Of a stretch of 64,000 nt of DNA, positions 29,178 through 39,492 are shown in pieces (position 1 is the stretch's first letter; each line of letters opens with the position of its first letter). This DNA comes from Pseudomonas sp. WJP1. GTDB lineage: Bacteria; Pseudomonadota; Gammaproteobacteria; Pseudomonadales; Pseudomonadaceae. The stretch covers positions 1,228,501 to 1,292,500 of the forward strand of contig NZ_CP110128.1 of the NCBI RefSeq assembly GCF_028471945.1, written 5' to 3'. The position numbers and the translations under genes were made by a program. The notes under the pieces are model-generated. The model saw nothing but the letters and a program-made list of their open reading frames with translations, ran no database searches and was not told the origin of the DNA.

Positions 29178-29207
29178 ACGCCCTGACAAAATTCGGGGCG
29201 TTTTTTT
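29178..29207 (+). terminator. Intrinsic terminator of frmA-fghA, ending at the ispF start codon
   Basis: ACGCCC pairs with GGGGCGT across an 11-base loop and is followed by T7; the next three bases are the ispF ATG. The T-run occupies the place where an ispF ribosome site would be. Confidence 0.75.
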
Positions 29208-29681
29208 ATGCGTATTGGCCACGGCTATGATGTGCACCGTTTCGCTGAAGGCGATTTCATCACTCTGGGCGGGGTGCGCATTGCACACAGCTTCGGGCTG
29301 CTCGCTCACTCCGACGGTGACGTCCTGCTGCACGCCTTGAGCGATGCCTTGCTCGGCGCTGCTGCGCTGGGTGACATCGGCAAGCATTTCCCGGACACCG
29401 ACCCGCAATTCAAGGGCGCCGACAGCCGAGCGCTGTTGCGGCATGTCGTCGCGTTGATCCACGCCAAAGGCTGGAAAGTCGCTAACGTCGACAACACCAT
29501 CGTTGCCCAGGCGCCAAAAATGGCCCCGCATATCGAATCGATGCGCGCGCTGATTGCCGCGGATCTTCAAGTTGAGTTGGATCAAGTGAACGTGAAAGCT
29601 ACCACCACCGAAAAGCTTGGCTTTGTCGGTCGCGAAGAGGGCATTGCCGTGCATTCCGTTGCCTTGTTGCTGCGCGCATGA
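29208..29681 (+). CDS. ispF: 2-C-methyl-D-erythritol 2,4-cyclodiphosphate synthase
   Basis: IspF cyclises CDP-ME-2-phosphate to MEcPP. The 157 residues begin [17 protein letters not shown] (zinc-binding Asp and His), with [33 protein letters not shown] and [26 protein letters not shown] at the C-terminus. No purine-rich ribosome site precedes the ATG, since a terminator T-run abuts it. Overlaps truD by ATGA. Confidence 0.96.
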   Translation: MRIGHGYDVHRFAEGDFITLGGVRIAHSFGLLAHSDGDVLLHALSDALLGAAALGDIGKHFPDTDPQFKGADSRALLRHVVALIHAKGWKVANVDNTIVAQAPKMAPHIESMRALIAADLQVELDQVNVKATTTEKLGFVGREEGIAVHSVALLLRA

Positions 29682-30723
29682 ACGAACTGCAATTGCTCGG
29701 CCCGCGGGCCTATGGTGAACCGCTCGGCAGCGCCGTACTGAAAGCCATCGCCGAAGATTTCCAGGTCGACGAAGTCCTCGATATTCCCTTGAGCGGTGAC
29801 GGCGAGCACCTGTGGATCTGGGTGGAAAAACGCGGCCTGAATACGGAAGAGGCAGCACGTCGAATCGCCAAGGCGGCCGGGGTGCCATTGCGCACTGTCA
29901 GCTACGCCGGGCTCAAGGACCGCCAGGCGCTGACGCGCCAGTGGTTCAGCGTACAACTGCCGGGCAAGGCCGATCCGGATCTGTCCGCGGCCGAAAACGA
30001 AACGTTGAAAATCCTCAAGACCAGCCGGCATAAACGCAAGCTGCAACGCGGTGCCCACGCGGCCAACGGCTTCACCTTGCGCCTGACGCAGTTCGCTGGC
30101 GACAAGGCCGCCATTGAAGAGCGCCTGCAGCTGATTGCCAAACGAGGCATTCCCAATTATTTCGGTGCCCAGCGCTTTGGTCATGACGGCGGCAACGTGG
30201 TCGACGCCCGCGCCTGGGCCGCGCGCAAGGCCTTGCCGGAGCAGCGCAACGTGCGTTCGCGCCTGCTGTCGACCGCCCGCAGTTTCCTCTTCAACCAGGT
30301 GTTGGCCGCGCGCGTCGCCGACGGTACCTGGCAGCAGGCGCAGGTCGGCGATCTGCTGGCCTTCACCGATAGCCGCAGCTTTTTTCCGGCAGGTGAGGCC
30401 GAGTGCAGCGACCCACGCCTGGCGATTCTCGACCTGCACCCGACCGGTCCGCAGTGGGGTGAAGGTGACTCGCCGGCCACGGGCGCTGTCCATGAACTGG
30501 AGCAGGCGATCGCCGCTCGCGAAGCAGACCTTCGCGATTGGTTGATCAAAGCCGGAATGAGCCACGAACGCCGCATCCTGCGGCTGCCCATTGCCGGGTT
30601 GACGTGGCATTATCCCGAACCTGACATTCTGCAACTGGAATTCGTCCTGCCGGCCGGATGCTTCGCCACCGTATTGGTGCGCGAGCTTGTTGATCTGGTG
30701 CCGGTGGGGCAGACGGACAGCCC

Positions 30724-30736
<13 letters not shown>
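29678..30736 (+). CDS. truD: tRNA pseudouridine(13) synthase TruD
   Basis: TruD makes pseudouridine at position 13 of tRNA-Glu and others. The 352 residues include the catalytic Asp in [16 protein letters not shown] (near 80), the [20 protein letters not shown] motif and [17 protein letters not shown], which are specific to TruD. It overlaps ispF by four bases and surE by 13. Confidence 0.96.
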
Positions 30737-32150
<1,414 letters not shown>

Positions 32151-32361
32151 GCATTTATTTAAACGCGCTGAATTCTCTTCGATGGCCTCTGTCTTATAGC
32201 GGGGTCGATTGATTAAACGGGGTGTTTTGGCGGGCAGCAAACGTGTGCGCCAAGGCATTTCGCTTCATTAAGGGAAAAGCCGGCACGGCCCGTTATACTT
32301 GCGGCACTTCGTGCCGGAACACGGCAAATCACATTTTCAGCCACCACAAAGGGAGCGGCGG

Positions 32362-33219
32362 GTGAGTCTCACAGTCATAGCGCAGCGTATGGGTACAACG
32401 AGCTTTCAGCGCCTGGTGACTGGCCTCGTCATGAGCACCTTGCTGGTCGGTTGCTCCAGTAACAAATCCAGCGATGTAGGTGTTGTCGACCGCAACAAAG
32501 CCGCGGCCCAGCGTCCGGCCGTGACCACCGGGCAGTACGTCGTTCGCCCCAAGGACACCCTGTTCTCCATCGCCTTTCGCTACGGGTGGGACTACAAGGC
32601 GCTGGCGGCGCGCAACAACATTGAGCCGCCGTACACCATCCGTCCGGGCCAGACGATTCGCTTCGATGGGCGCACCGGTTCAACGCCGACCACCGTGGTC
32701 AGCTCGTCCAGTTCCTCGCCTTCATCCTCGAGTAAAACCACGGTCATCCGTCGCTCTGCGGACGGTACGACCACGACCACACCGGTGGTTGTACCGTCCG
32801 TCGCCAACAAGCCTGCACCCGCTCCACTGCCTCCACCGGGTCCAGCCCCGACCGGCTGGGGGTGGCCATCTAATGGCATTTTGATCGGCAAATTCTCATC
32901 AAACGGTAGTTTGAATAAAGGAATTGATATCGCAGGGGATTTGGGACAGCCTGTTTTAGCTGCGTCTGATGGGACGGTGGTATACGCCGGGAGTGGCTTA
33001 AGGGGCTACGGCGAATTAGTCATCATCAAACACAGTGAAACCTACGTCAGTGCCTACGGACATAACCGCAGGCTGTTGGTTCGGGAGGGGCAGCAGGTCA
33101 AGGTCGGACAGACAATTGCCGAAATGGGGTCAACGGGTACAGACCGGGTGAAACTGCATTTTGAGATTCGCCGCCAAGGTAAACCAGTAGATCCGCTGCA
33201 ATTCCTGCCGCGTCGTTGA
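32362..33219 (+). CDS. nlpD: Lipoprotein NlpD, amidase activator
   Basis: An outer-membrane lipoprotein that activates a septal amidase. The lipobox LVGC puts the lipidated Cys at residue 31, then LysM (YVVRPKDTLFSIAFRYGWDYKALAARNN) at about 60-105, a low-complexity Ser/Pro/Thr linker, and a LytM/M23 domain to the end. In the M23 domain the first metal His is absent (NKGIDIAG) and the final HxH reads KLH, so it is not a working peptidase, as in E. coli NlpD. GTG at 32362 follows AAAGGGAGC; an ATG at 32389 is possible. In pseudomonads the main rpoS promoter lies inside this gene. Confidence 0.93.
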   Translation: MSLTVIAQRMGTTSFQRLVTGLVMSTLLVGCSSNKSSDVGVVDRNKAAAQRPAVTTGQYVVRPKDTLFSIAFRYGWDYKALAARNNIEPPYTIRPGQTIRFDGRTGSTPTTVVSSSSSSPSSSSKTTVIRRSADGTTTTTPVVVPSVANKPAPAPLPPPGPAPTGWGWPSNGILIGKFSSNGSLNKGIDIAGDLGQPVLAASDGTVVYAGSGLRGYGELVIIKHSETYVSAYGHNRRLLVREGQQVKVGQTIAEMGSTGTDRVKLHFEIRRQGKPVDPLQFLPRR

Positions 33220-33323
33220 TCGCTTCCAGCCTGTTCCGTCACGTAGAGGGGACAGGCTCCAGCGTTGCCAAGGATAAAGGCGCCGCTTGAGCTTGAGGTC
33301 GAACTCACCAAAGGACTATAACA

Positions 33324-34331
33324 ATGGCTCTCAGTAAAGAAGTGCCGGAGTTTGACATCGACGATGAGGTTCTCCTGATGGAGACCGACGTCGCCGCGGA
33401 TTCGATGTCGAATGATGAAGGGGCGGCTCCACCTTCCGTTCGTGCCAAATCCAAACACTCCGCGACATTGAAGCAACACAAGTACATCGATTACACGCGG
33501 GCACTCGATGCCACGCAGCTGTACCTCAATGAAATCGGCTTTTCCCCTCTACTGTCCCCCGAAGAAGAAGTGCATTTTGCGCGCCTGTCGCAAAGTGGTG
33601 ATCCGGCCGGGCGCAAACGCATGATTGAAAGTAACCTGCGGCTGGTGGTGAAAATCGCCCGGCGTTATGTCAATCGGGGTCTTTCGCTGCTCGATCTGAT
33701 CGAAGAGGGCAACCTCGGCTTGATCCGGGCGGTTGAGAAGTTCGACCCTGAGCGCGGTTTCCGCTTCTCGACCTACGCAACCTGGTGGATTCGTCAGACC
33801 ATTGAGCGCGCGATCATGAATCAGACCCGGACCATCCGGTTGCCGATCCATGTGGTCAAGGAGCTCAACGTGTACCTGCGGGCCGCACGGGAGCTGACGC
33901 AAAAACTCGATCATGAACCCTCACCCGAAGAGATCGCCAACCTGCTGGAAAAACCGGTAGCGGAGGTCAAGCGCATGCTGGGCCTCAACGAGCGGGTTTC
34001 TTCGGTCGACGTCTCGCTGGGTCCGGATTCGGATAAAACCCTGCTGGACACCCTTACCGACGATCGCCCAACCGATCCATGCGAGCTGCTGCAGGATGAC
34101 GACCTGTCTCAAAGCATCGACCAGTGGCTCTCGGAGTTGACCGACAAGCAGCGCGAGGTGGTTGTACGCCGCTTCGGCCTGCGTGGTCACGAGAGCAGCA
34201 CCCTTGAAGATGTGGGCCTGGAAATTGGCCTGACCCGGGAGCGGGTCAGACAGATTCAGGTAGAAGGTCTGAAACGCCTGCGGGAGATCCTGGAGAAAAA
34301 CGGGCTGTCGAGCGAGTCGCTGTTTCAGTAA
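33324..34331 (+). CDS. rpoS: RNA polymerase sigma factor RpoS
   Basis: The 335-residue stationary-phase sigma factor. An acidic N-terminus leads into region 1.2 ([21 protein letters not shown]), region 2 ([66 protein letters not shown]), region 3 and region 4 ([28 protein letters not shown]). It follows nlpD by 104 bases and ends with a strong terminator. Confidence 0.98.
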   Translation: MALSKEVPEFDIDDEVLLMETDVAADSMSNDEGAAPPSVRAKSKHSATLKQHKYIDYTRALDATQLYLNEIGFSPLLSPEEEVHFARLSQSGDPAGRKRMIESNLRLVVKIARRYVNRGLSLLDLIEEGNLGLIRAVEKFDPERGFRFSTYATWWIRQTIERAIMNQTRTIRLPIHVVKELNVYLRAARELTQKLDHEPSPEEIANLLEKPVAEVKRMLGLNERVSSVDVSLGPDSDKTLLDTLTDDRPTDPCELLQDDDLSQSIDQWLSELTDKQREVVVRRFGLRGHESSTLEDVGLEIGLTRERVRQIQVEGLKRLREILEKNGLSSESLFQ

Positions 34332-34360
34332 GCCTTTCGTTAGCGTTGCATCCCGCTGAT

Positions 34361-34395
34361 AGCAAGAAGCCCCGACTGGTTCGGGGCTTCTTGCT
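34361..34395 (+). terminator. Terminator after rpoS
   Basis: A perfect 15-bp stem, AGCAAGAAGCCCCGA and its complement, with a five-base loop. It lies 30 bases after the rpoS stop. The T-run is short. Confidence 0.75.
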
Positions 34396-34450
34396 ATCCG
34401 CTACCCTGGTTTTATCTCCGGGACGCCAGCGCAGCTTTGTAGCTTCAGGT

Positions 34451-34468
34451 TGTAAGTCTTCGCTTACT
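34451..34468 (+). promoter_or_regulatory. GacA upstream activating box for rsmZ
   Basis: TGTAAGTCTTCGCTTACT matches the GacA box TGTAAG-N6-CTTACA in 11 of 12 fixed positions. It lies about 190 bases upstream of the RsmZ start, the distance known for fluorescent pseudomonads. Confidence 0.88.
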
Positions 34469-34605
34469 CTTTGCGTAAGTGTTCACTATTTTTACAGGTT
34501 GGCAGTCGACCATATTTTTTGCAGGCCACTTTTATCCCGCTGAAAAACAAGCAGATTTTCTAATATGAAAGGGATGTGACAAGCCATTCAGGCCCGGGCA
34601 GGCGA

Positions 34606-34634
34606 TTGCTCTTGGCGCGAAAAACTCTAGTATC
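34606..34634 (+). promoter_or_regulatory. rsmZ core promoter
   Basis: TTGCTC, a 17-base spacer and TAGTAT end nine bases before the predicted 5' end of RsmZ. This is the GacA-dependent sigma-70 promoter by position. Confidence 0.65.
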
Positions 34635-34642
34635 GGTGTTGT

Positions 34643-34771
34643 GTCAACGGACAGACACGCCCTTCAAGGATGAGGGGAAGGGACATCGCAGGATGCGATT
34701 CATCAGGATGATGAAAAGGAACACAGGGAATAGGGAAAAAATGTGGGCGGGTCAGACCGCCCCTTTTTTTT
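34643..34771 (+). ncRNA. rsmZ: Small regulatory RNA RsmZ
   Basis: RsmZ sequesters the translational repressors RsmA/RsmE and so carries the GacS/GacA signal. The RNA begins TGTCAACGGAC and holds about nine GGA motifs, several in hairpin loops such as ATCGCAGGATGCGAT and CATCAGGATGATG. It ends in a GGGCGG/CCGCCC terminator with a T9 tract at 34745-34771. The position between rpoS and fdxA, the GacA box and the 5' sequence all match known RsmZ. The exact 5' end is inferred. Confidence 0.9.
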
Positions 34772-34785
34772 GCCTGCAGAAAAGC

Positions 34786-34810
34786 AAAAAGGCCCTTGTG
34801 GGGCCTTTTT
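34786..34810. terminator. Bidirectional terminator between rsmZ and fdxA
   Basis: AAAAAGGCCC-TTGTG-GGGCCTTTTT works on both strands; on the minus strand it ends fdxA. Confidence 0.8.
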
Positions 34811-34827
34811 CTGGAACGCGGGGATAA

Positions 34828-35151
34828 TCAGCGTTCGAGGTGTTCGATCTTGTTTGGCTTGCCATCCCACTCAGCGGCATCGGGCAACGGATCTTTGCGT
34901 TCGGTGACGTTCGGCCAGATTTCAGCCAGCTCAACGTTAAGCGCGATAAAGTTTTCCATGCCGGCAGGCACTTCATCTTCGGAGAAGATGGCCACGGCAG
35001 GGCATTCAGGTTCGCACAGTGCGCAGTCGATGCACTCATCCGGGTGAATCACCAGGAAATTCGGGCCTTCGTAAAAGCAGTCCACCGGACAGACTTCTAC
35101 GCAGTCGGTGTACTTGCACTTGATGCAGTTGTCGGTGACGACGAAGGTCAT
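34828..35151 (-). CDS. fdxA: Ferredoxin FdxA (7Fe type)
   Basis: A 107-residue ferredoxin with one [3Fe-4S] and one [4Fe-4S] cluster: [17 protein letters not shown] near the N-terminus, then [12 protein letters not shown]. The C-terminal tail is the usual FdxA extension. The frame is open upstream, but [12 protein letters not shown] at 35151 is the family start. It lies between rsmZ and mutS, conserved in pseudomonads. Confidence 0.96.
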   Translation of the reverse strand: MTFVVTDNCIKCKYTDCVEVCPVDCFYEGPNFLVIHPDECIDCALCEPECPAVAIFSEDEVPAGMENFIALNVELAEIWPNVTERKDPLPDAAEWDGKPNKIEHLER

Positions 35152-35293
35152 TTCTAATTTTCTCCTCAGGCGCGGCTTGCTGCGCCCCTTCACGTAGGGG
35201 TCGCAAGGTTTGGGAGCGATAGTCTGCCGGCCAGGCTAAAAGCCAGCAGCATCCCAAACCGCGCGAGATTCTAACAGCTTGCAAGCCGCTGCG

Positions 35294-37873
35294 TTAGACC
35301 CGTGTCTTTAGTGTATAGAGCATTTCGAGCGCGCGACGTGGCGTCATGTTGTCCAGATCGAGCTTGGCCAGTTCATCCAGCACCGGATGCGGCAGGCTGG
35401 CGAACATGTCGCTTTGCTGCGGCGCGGCCGGTTTACCTTTGGTCGGCGCAGGCGCCTCATGGGGCAGGGCGGTGTCTTCCAGCCGGCTCAAGTGCTCACG
35501 GGCACGCACGATCACTTCGTTCGGTACGCCGGCCAACTGCGCGACCGCCAGGCCGTAGCTCTGGCTGGCCGGCCCTGGCAGCACATGGTGCAGGAACACG
35601 ATGCGTTCGTTGTGCTCGGTGGCGTTGAGGTGCACGTTGGCCACCAATGGCTGGGCTTCCGGCAGCACCGTCAGCTCAAAGTAGTGGGTGGCGAACAGCG
35701 TATAGGCCCGCAGGTGCGCCAGGCGCTCCGCCGCCGCCCACGCCAGGGACAGGCCGTCGAATGTGCTGGTACCGCGCCCGACTTCGTCCATCAGCACCAG
35801 GCTGCGTTCGGTGGCGTTGTGCAGGATGTTGGCGGTTTCGCTCATCTCGACCATGAAGGTCGAGCGTCCGCCGGCCAGGTCATCGCTGGAGCCGATCCGC
35901 GTGAAGATGCGGTCGACCAGGGACAACTCGCAACTGGCCGCTGGCACGAAGCTACCGATGTGCGCCAGGAGCACAATCAAGGCGGTCTGGCGCATGTAGG
36001 TGGATTTACCGCCCATGTTCGGGCCGGTGATCACCAGCATACGGGTGTTGTCGTCGAGGCTCAGGTCGTTGGCCACGAACGGGGTGGTCAATACCTGCTC
36101 AACCACCGGGTGGCGACCCTGGTTGATGCGCATGCAGGGCTCGCTGACAAAGCGCGGGCAGTTCAGGTCGAGGTTCAGCGCCCGTTCGGCCAGGTTGCTC
36201 AGCACGTCGAGCTCGGCCAGTGCTGCCGCAGTGTCCTGCAGGGGTGGCAGCTGGGCGATCAGGTCTTCAAGCAGCGCTTCGTACAGCATCTTCTCCCGCG
36301 CCAGGGCACGGCTCTTGGCAGACAGTGCCTTGTCTTCAAAAGCCTTCAGTTCCGGCGTAATGAAGCGCTCGGCACCTTTGAGAGTCTGGCGACGAATGTA
36401 GTCGGCGGGTGCGGACTCGGCCTGCTTGCTCGGCAGTTCGATGAAGTAGCCGTGGATGCGGTTGTAGCCGACTTTCAAATGAGAGAGGCCGGTGCGGGCT
36501 TTTTCCCGGGCTTCGAGGTCGATCAGGAATTGCCCGGCGTTCTCGCTGAGCGATTGCAGTTCATCGAGTTCGCTGTCGTAACCGGTTTTCAACACGCCGC
36601 CGTCGCGGATCACCGCGGGCGGGTTGTCGATGATGGCTTTTTCCAGCAATGCCGCCAGTTCCGGGTAAGTGCTGGTGGTGATTGCCAGTTGGTTGAGGTG
36701 CGGCGCTTCCAGTTCGGTCATCGCCACTTGCAGTTGCGGCAGCGCGCCGAGGGCGTCACGCAGGCGCGCGAGGTCCCGTGGACGGGCATTGCGCAGGCCG
36801 ATCCGGGCGAGAATGCGCTCGATGTCGCCGATTTCCTTGAGCTGCGGTTGCAGCTTTTCGAAACGGTAGCCGTCCAGCAGGCAGGTGATCGAGGTCTGGC
36901 GCGCCAGCAACACGGTCAGGTCACGCAGCGGGCGGTTCAGCCAGCGCGTCAGCAGGCGGCTGCCCATGGCGGTCTGGCAGCGATCGACCACCGATTGCAG
37001 GGTGTTGTCGCGACCGCCGGCCAGGTTGGTGTCCAGTTCCAGGTTGCGGCGACTCGCACCGTCCAGCACCACGGTATCGTCCAGGCGTTCGTGGCGCAGG
37101 CTGCGCAAGTGCGGCAGGGCGGTGCGCTGGGTTTCTTTCGCGTAGGCCAGCAGGCAGCCGGCGGCGCCGATGGCCAGGGTCAGGTTTTCGCAACCGAAAC
37201 CTTTCAGGTCCTGGGTAGAGAATTGCTGGCAAAGACTTTTCAGTGCCGAATCACGCTCAAAATCCCACGGCGCACGGCGACGAACGCCGCGACGTTTCTC
37301 GGCCGGCAGATCCTTGGGCCAGTCATCCGGGATCAGCAATTCCACGGGATTGACTCGCTCCAGTTCCGCCAGGAGGTTTTCCCAACCCTTGATCTCCAGC
37401 ACGCTGAAGTTGCCACTGGTGATATCCAGCACCGCCAGGCCGAATAGCCGCTCATCGCCAAGAACCGCGGCGATCAGGTTGTCCCGGCGCTCATCGAGCA
37501 GCGCTTCATCGCTTACCGTACCTGGGGTGATGATACGCACCACCTGACGATCCACCGGGCCTTTGCTGGTGGCCGGGTCGCCAACCTGCTCGCAGATCAC
37601 CACGGACTCGCCGAGCTTCACCAGTTTTGCCAGATAACCTTCCGCCGCATGGTAAGGAATGCCGCACATCGGAATCGCCTGGCCAGCCGACTGTCCGCGA
37701 GCGGTCAGGGTGATGTCGAGGAGCTTGGCGGCCTTCTTCGCGTCTTCATAGAAGATCTCGTAGAAGTCGCCCATGCGGTAGAACATCAATTGGTCAGGGT
37801 GCTGGTTCTTCAGGCGCCAGTACTGCTGCATCATCGGCGTGTGCGAGGACAGGTCGGAGAGGGCTTTATTCAT
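35294..37873 (-). CDS. mutS: DNA mismatch repair protein MutS
   Basis: A mismatch sensor ATPase of 859 residues. The mismatch-reading motif is in [15 protein letters not shown] (Phe and Glu, near residue 35). The Walker A is [17 protein letters not shown] and Walker [17 protein letters not shown] near 690, with the C-terminal dimerisation tail. The gene marks the left side of the mutS-cinA interval, a common tailocin location in the P. fluorescens group. Confidence 0.98.
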   Translation of the reverse strand: MNKALSDLSSHTPMMQQYWRLKNQHPDQLMFYRMGDFYEIFYEDAKKAAKLLDITLTARGQSAGQAIPMCGIPYHAAEGYLAKLVKLGESVVICEQVGDPATSKGPVDRQVVRIITPGTVSDEALLDERRDNLIAAVLGDERLFGLAVLDITSGNFSVLEIKGWENLLAELERVNPVELLIPDDWPKDLPAEKRRGVRRRAPWDFERDSALKSLCQQFSTQDLKGFGCENLTLAIGAAGCLLAYAKETQRTALPHLRSLRHERLDDTVVLDGASRRNLELDTNLAGGRDNTLQSVVDRCQTAMGSRLLTRWLNRPLRDLTVLLARQTSITCLLDGYRFEKLQPQLKEIGDIERILARIGLRNARPRDLARLRDALGALPQLQVAMTELEAPHLNQLAITTSTYPELAALLEKAIIDNPPAVIRDGGVLKTGYDSELDELQSLSENAGQFLIDLEAREKARTGLSHLKVGYNRIHGYFIELPSKQAESAPADYIRRQTLKGAERFITPELKAFEDKALSAKSRALAREKMLYEALLEDLIAQLPPLQDTAAALAELDVLSNLAERALNLDLNCPRFVSEPCMRINQGRHPVVEQVLTTPFVANDLSLDDNTRMLVITGPNMGGKSTYMRQTALIVLLAHIGSFVPAASCELSLVDRIFTRIGSSDDLAGGRSTFMVEMSETANILHNATERSLVLMDEVGRGTSTFDGLSLAWAAAERLAHLRAYTLFATHYFELTVLPEAQPLVANVHLNATEHNERIVFLHHVLPGPASQSYGLAVAQLAGVPNEVIVRAREHLSRLEDTALPHEAPAPTKGKPAAPQQSDMFASLPHPVLDELAKLDLDNMTPRRALEMLYTLKTRV

Positions 37874-38025
37874 CGGATTGCCAGGAAAACTCGTTCAAAA
37901 GGTGTGGGGCAAAAGCGGGCGTTGGCACGGCTTTTCCGCGATGGGCGCAAGGTTACCATGGGCAGTCTTGTCGACGCAGGCATCACGGCCGGGTGACGTC
38001 TTTATTGATGGTTCATGCCCGGGTT

Positions 38026-38080
38026 ATGCAAATAAGCATTTGTCGCGGCAAAAAACTTCGAGCACTATGCGCATTATGCA
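38026..38080. promoter_or_regulatory. Candidate operator region before the S24 repressor
   Basis: ATGC-AAATAA-GCAT at 38026-38039 is an inverted repeat, and ATGC motifs recur at 38067-38080 across the repressor start codon. The half-site resembles those before the holin gene, so the repressor may control itself. Confidence 0.4.
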
Positions 38081-38810
38081 AAAACGCAATGTTTCGACTG
38101 TTTTAAGAGCGCTGCTTGATCAGCACGGTATCTCCCCCACGGAGCTTCACCGTCGCACCGGCGTGCCTCAATCCACGCTCTCGCGCATCCTCGGCGGGAA
38201 GATTGTCGACCCCTCCGATAAACACATTTCGAAGATCGCCGACTACTTCGCCGTCAGTACCGATCAGTTGCGTGGCCGGGCGGACATCGCGAAGGCGTCG
38301 GGTGCCCGGCGTGAAAGCACGCATTCGCAACTCACCGACATCAGTCTGTGGGATGACGACACCCCCATTGATGACGACGAGGTCTCAGTACCCTTTCTTC
38401 GCGAGGTTGAATTGGCTGCAGGATCAGGAAGATTCGTCATCGAAGAGAGCGAGCGCGCCAGCCTGCGCTTCGGCAAGCGCAGCCTGCGTCATAACGGCGT
38501 GCAGTTCGACCAGGCCAAATGCGTGACGGTGCGCGGCAACAGCATGCTGCCGGTGTTGCGCGACGGCGCCACGGTGGGCGTCAACGCTGGCAAGCGCGGG
38601 ATTGGCGATATCGTCGATGGCGATCTCTATGCCATCAACCATAACGGCCAGCTGCGGGTTAAACAGCTGTATCGGCTGCCGACCGGGATTCGCCTGCGCA
38701 GCTTCAACCGCGATGAGCATCCTGACGAGGATTACTCCTTCCAGGAAATGCAGGAAGAGCAGATCCTTATCCTGGGGCATGTGTTCTGGTGGGGCATGTA
38801 CGCTCGCTGA
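38067..38810 (+). CDS. XRE/S24-family self-cleaving repressor (PrtR/CI-like)
   Basis: A 247-residue LexA-like repressor. The N-terminal XRE helix-turn-helix is at about 10-68 (ISPTELHRRTGVPQSTLSRILGG). A linker leads to an S24 peptidase domain with the cleavage pair Ala118-Gly119 (ELAAGSG), catalytic Ser159 (RGNSMLP) and Lys199 (LRVKQL), all intact. Such proteins (PrtR in pyocins, CI in phages) lose repression when RecA is activated by DNA damage. The frame is open upstream to 37839, but the ATG at 38067 fits; ATG 38076 is an alternative. It precedes a holin and endolysin. Confidence 0.85.
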   Translation: MRIMQKRNVSTVLRALLDQHGISPTELHRRTGVPQSTLSRILGGKIVDPSDKHISKIADYFAVSTDQLRGRADIAKASGARRESTHSQLTDISLWDDDTPIDDDEVSVPFLREVELAAGSGRFVIEESERASLRFGKRSLRHNGVQFDQAKCVTVRGNSMLPVLRDGATVGVNAGKRGIGDIVDGDLYAINHNGQLRVKQLYRLPTGIRLRSFNRDEHPDEDYSFQEMQEEQILILGHVFWWGMYAR

Positions 38811-38851
38811 CCTTTGGCTTGCCACCTGGAGCTGCATTTTTTGCGGTTCAA

Positions 38852-38897
38852 AAAAATGCATTAGTGCATTGACTGTATATGCATACATGCATAGTCT
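38852..38897 (+). promoter_or_regulatory. Lysis-cassette promoter with repeated ATGCA operators and SOS-like box
   Basis: TTGACT (38869) and TAGTCT (38892) are 17 bases apart. Across and before them lie ATGCATTAGTGCAT (inverted repeat) and ATGCATACATGCAT. CTGTATATGCATACAT (38873-38888) differs from the CTG-N10-CAG LexA pattern only in the last base. A repressor bound here would block the promoter. Confidence 0.55.
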
Positions 38898-38944
38898 GGG
38901 GCCCAACCGCTTGCATCTCAAACCAAACACCCTGGAGGCCTGAC

Positions 38945-39295
38945 ATGACAAACGAGCAGCAACTATTGCTGGACCTGCCGATCTGGCTCGTCGTCACGCT
39001 CGCAGTGGTCAGCGGGGTGTCCGGGGAAATGTGGCGCGCCGACAAGGAGGGCACCCGTGGCTGGACATTGCTGCGACGCCTGGCCTTGCGTTCAGGGGCC
39101 TGCATGGTGTGCGGCGTCTCGGCAATGATGTTGCTGTACGCGGCCGGGATGTCGATCTGGGCCGCCGGTGCCTTCGGTTGCCTCACCGCGATAGCCGGGG
39201 CTGACATGGCCGTGGGATTTTACGGGCGCTGGGTGTCCAGGCGTATCGGTATCGATGATGCATCGCCGCGAGATTCTCGCCCCGACCGACAGTGA
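38945..39295 (+). CDS. Phage/tailocin-type holin
   Basis: A 116-residue small membrane protein starting MTNEQQLLLDLPIWLVVTLAVVSGVSGEMWRADKEG. Hydrophobic segments lie at about 11-28, 50-68 and 72-92, with a charged C-terminal tail. This is the holin type that precedes R-tailocin structural genes in pseudomonads. The start is chosen for the GGAGG ribosome site at 38934. An endolysin lies 197 bases downstream. Assignment rests on topology, context and N-terminal similarity recalled from pyocin holins. Confidence 0.8.
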   Translation: MTNEQQLLLDLPIWLVVTLAVVSGVSGEMWRADKEGTRGWTLLRRLALRSGACMVCGVSAMMLLYAAGMSIWAAGAFGCLTAIAGADMAVGFYGRWVSRRIGIDDASPRDSRPDRQ

Positions 39296-39492
39296 GTGGG
39301 TGGCGCACTGCCCACTGCCGTTGTCGAAGCGCGGCATCAACCGATGGCACAACACGGTGCAACAATTACCGGCGAGGCTTGCGTGGTTCAGGTGTGTAGT
39401 CTGGCGTTCGGGGTGCGGCACTCAATACGCTGCCGGCGGATTTCTCCCAACACCACATTGAGAATTTCAAGCATCAATCAAAGGAGTGAACG
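39296..39492. other. Gene-free gap between holin and endolysin (possible deletion scar)
   Basis: Tail structural genes usually separate holin and endolysin in R-tailocins at this site. Here there are 197 bases without a convincing gene. Both long frames lack recognisable phage motifs. An AAAGGAGTGA ribosome site for the endolysin is at the right end. Confidence 0.4.

Noticed and set aside
34346..34543. 65-codon frame after rpoS
   Set aside because: It spans the rpoS terminator and GacA box; no protein features.
35387..37447. 686-codon open frame on the plus strand across mutS
   Set aside because: Antisense shadow of mutS; composition is not protein-like.
39255..39461. Frames in the holin-endolysin gap as tail gene remnants
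   Set aside because: Neither frame (39255-39461 or 39296-39523) shows a recognisable tail protein motif; I cannot support a pseudogene call.
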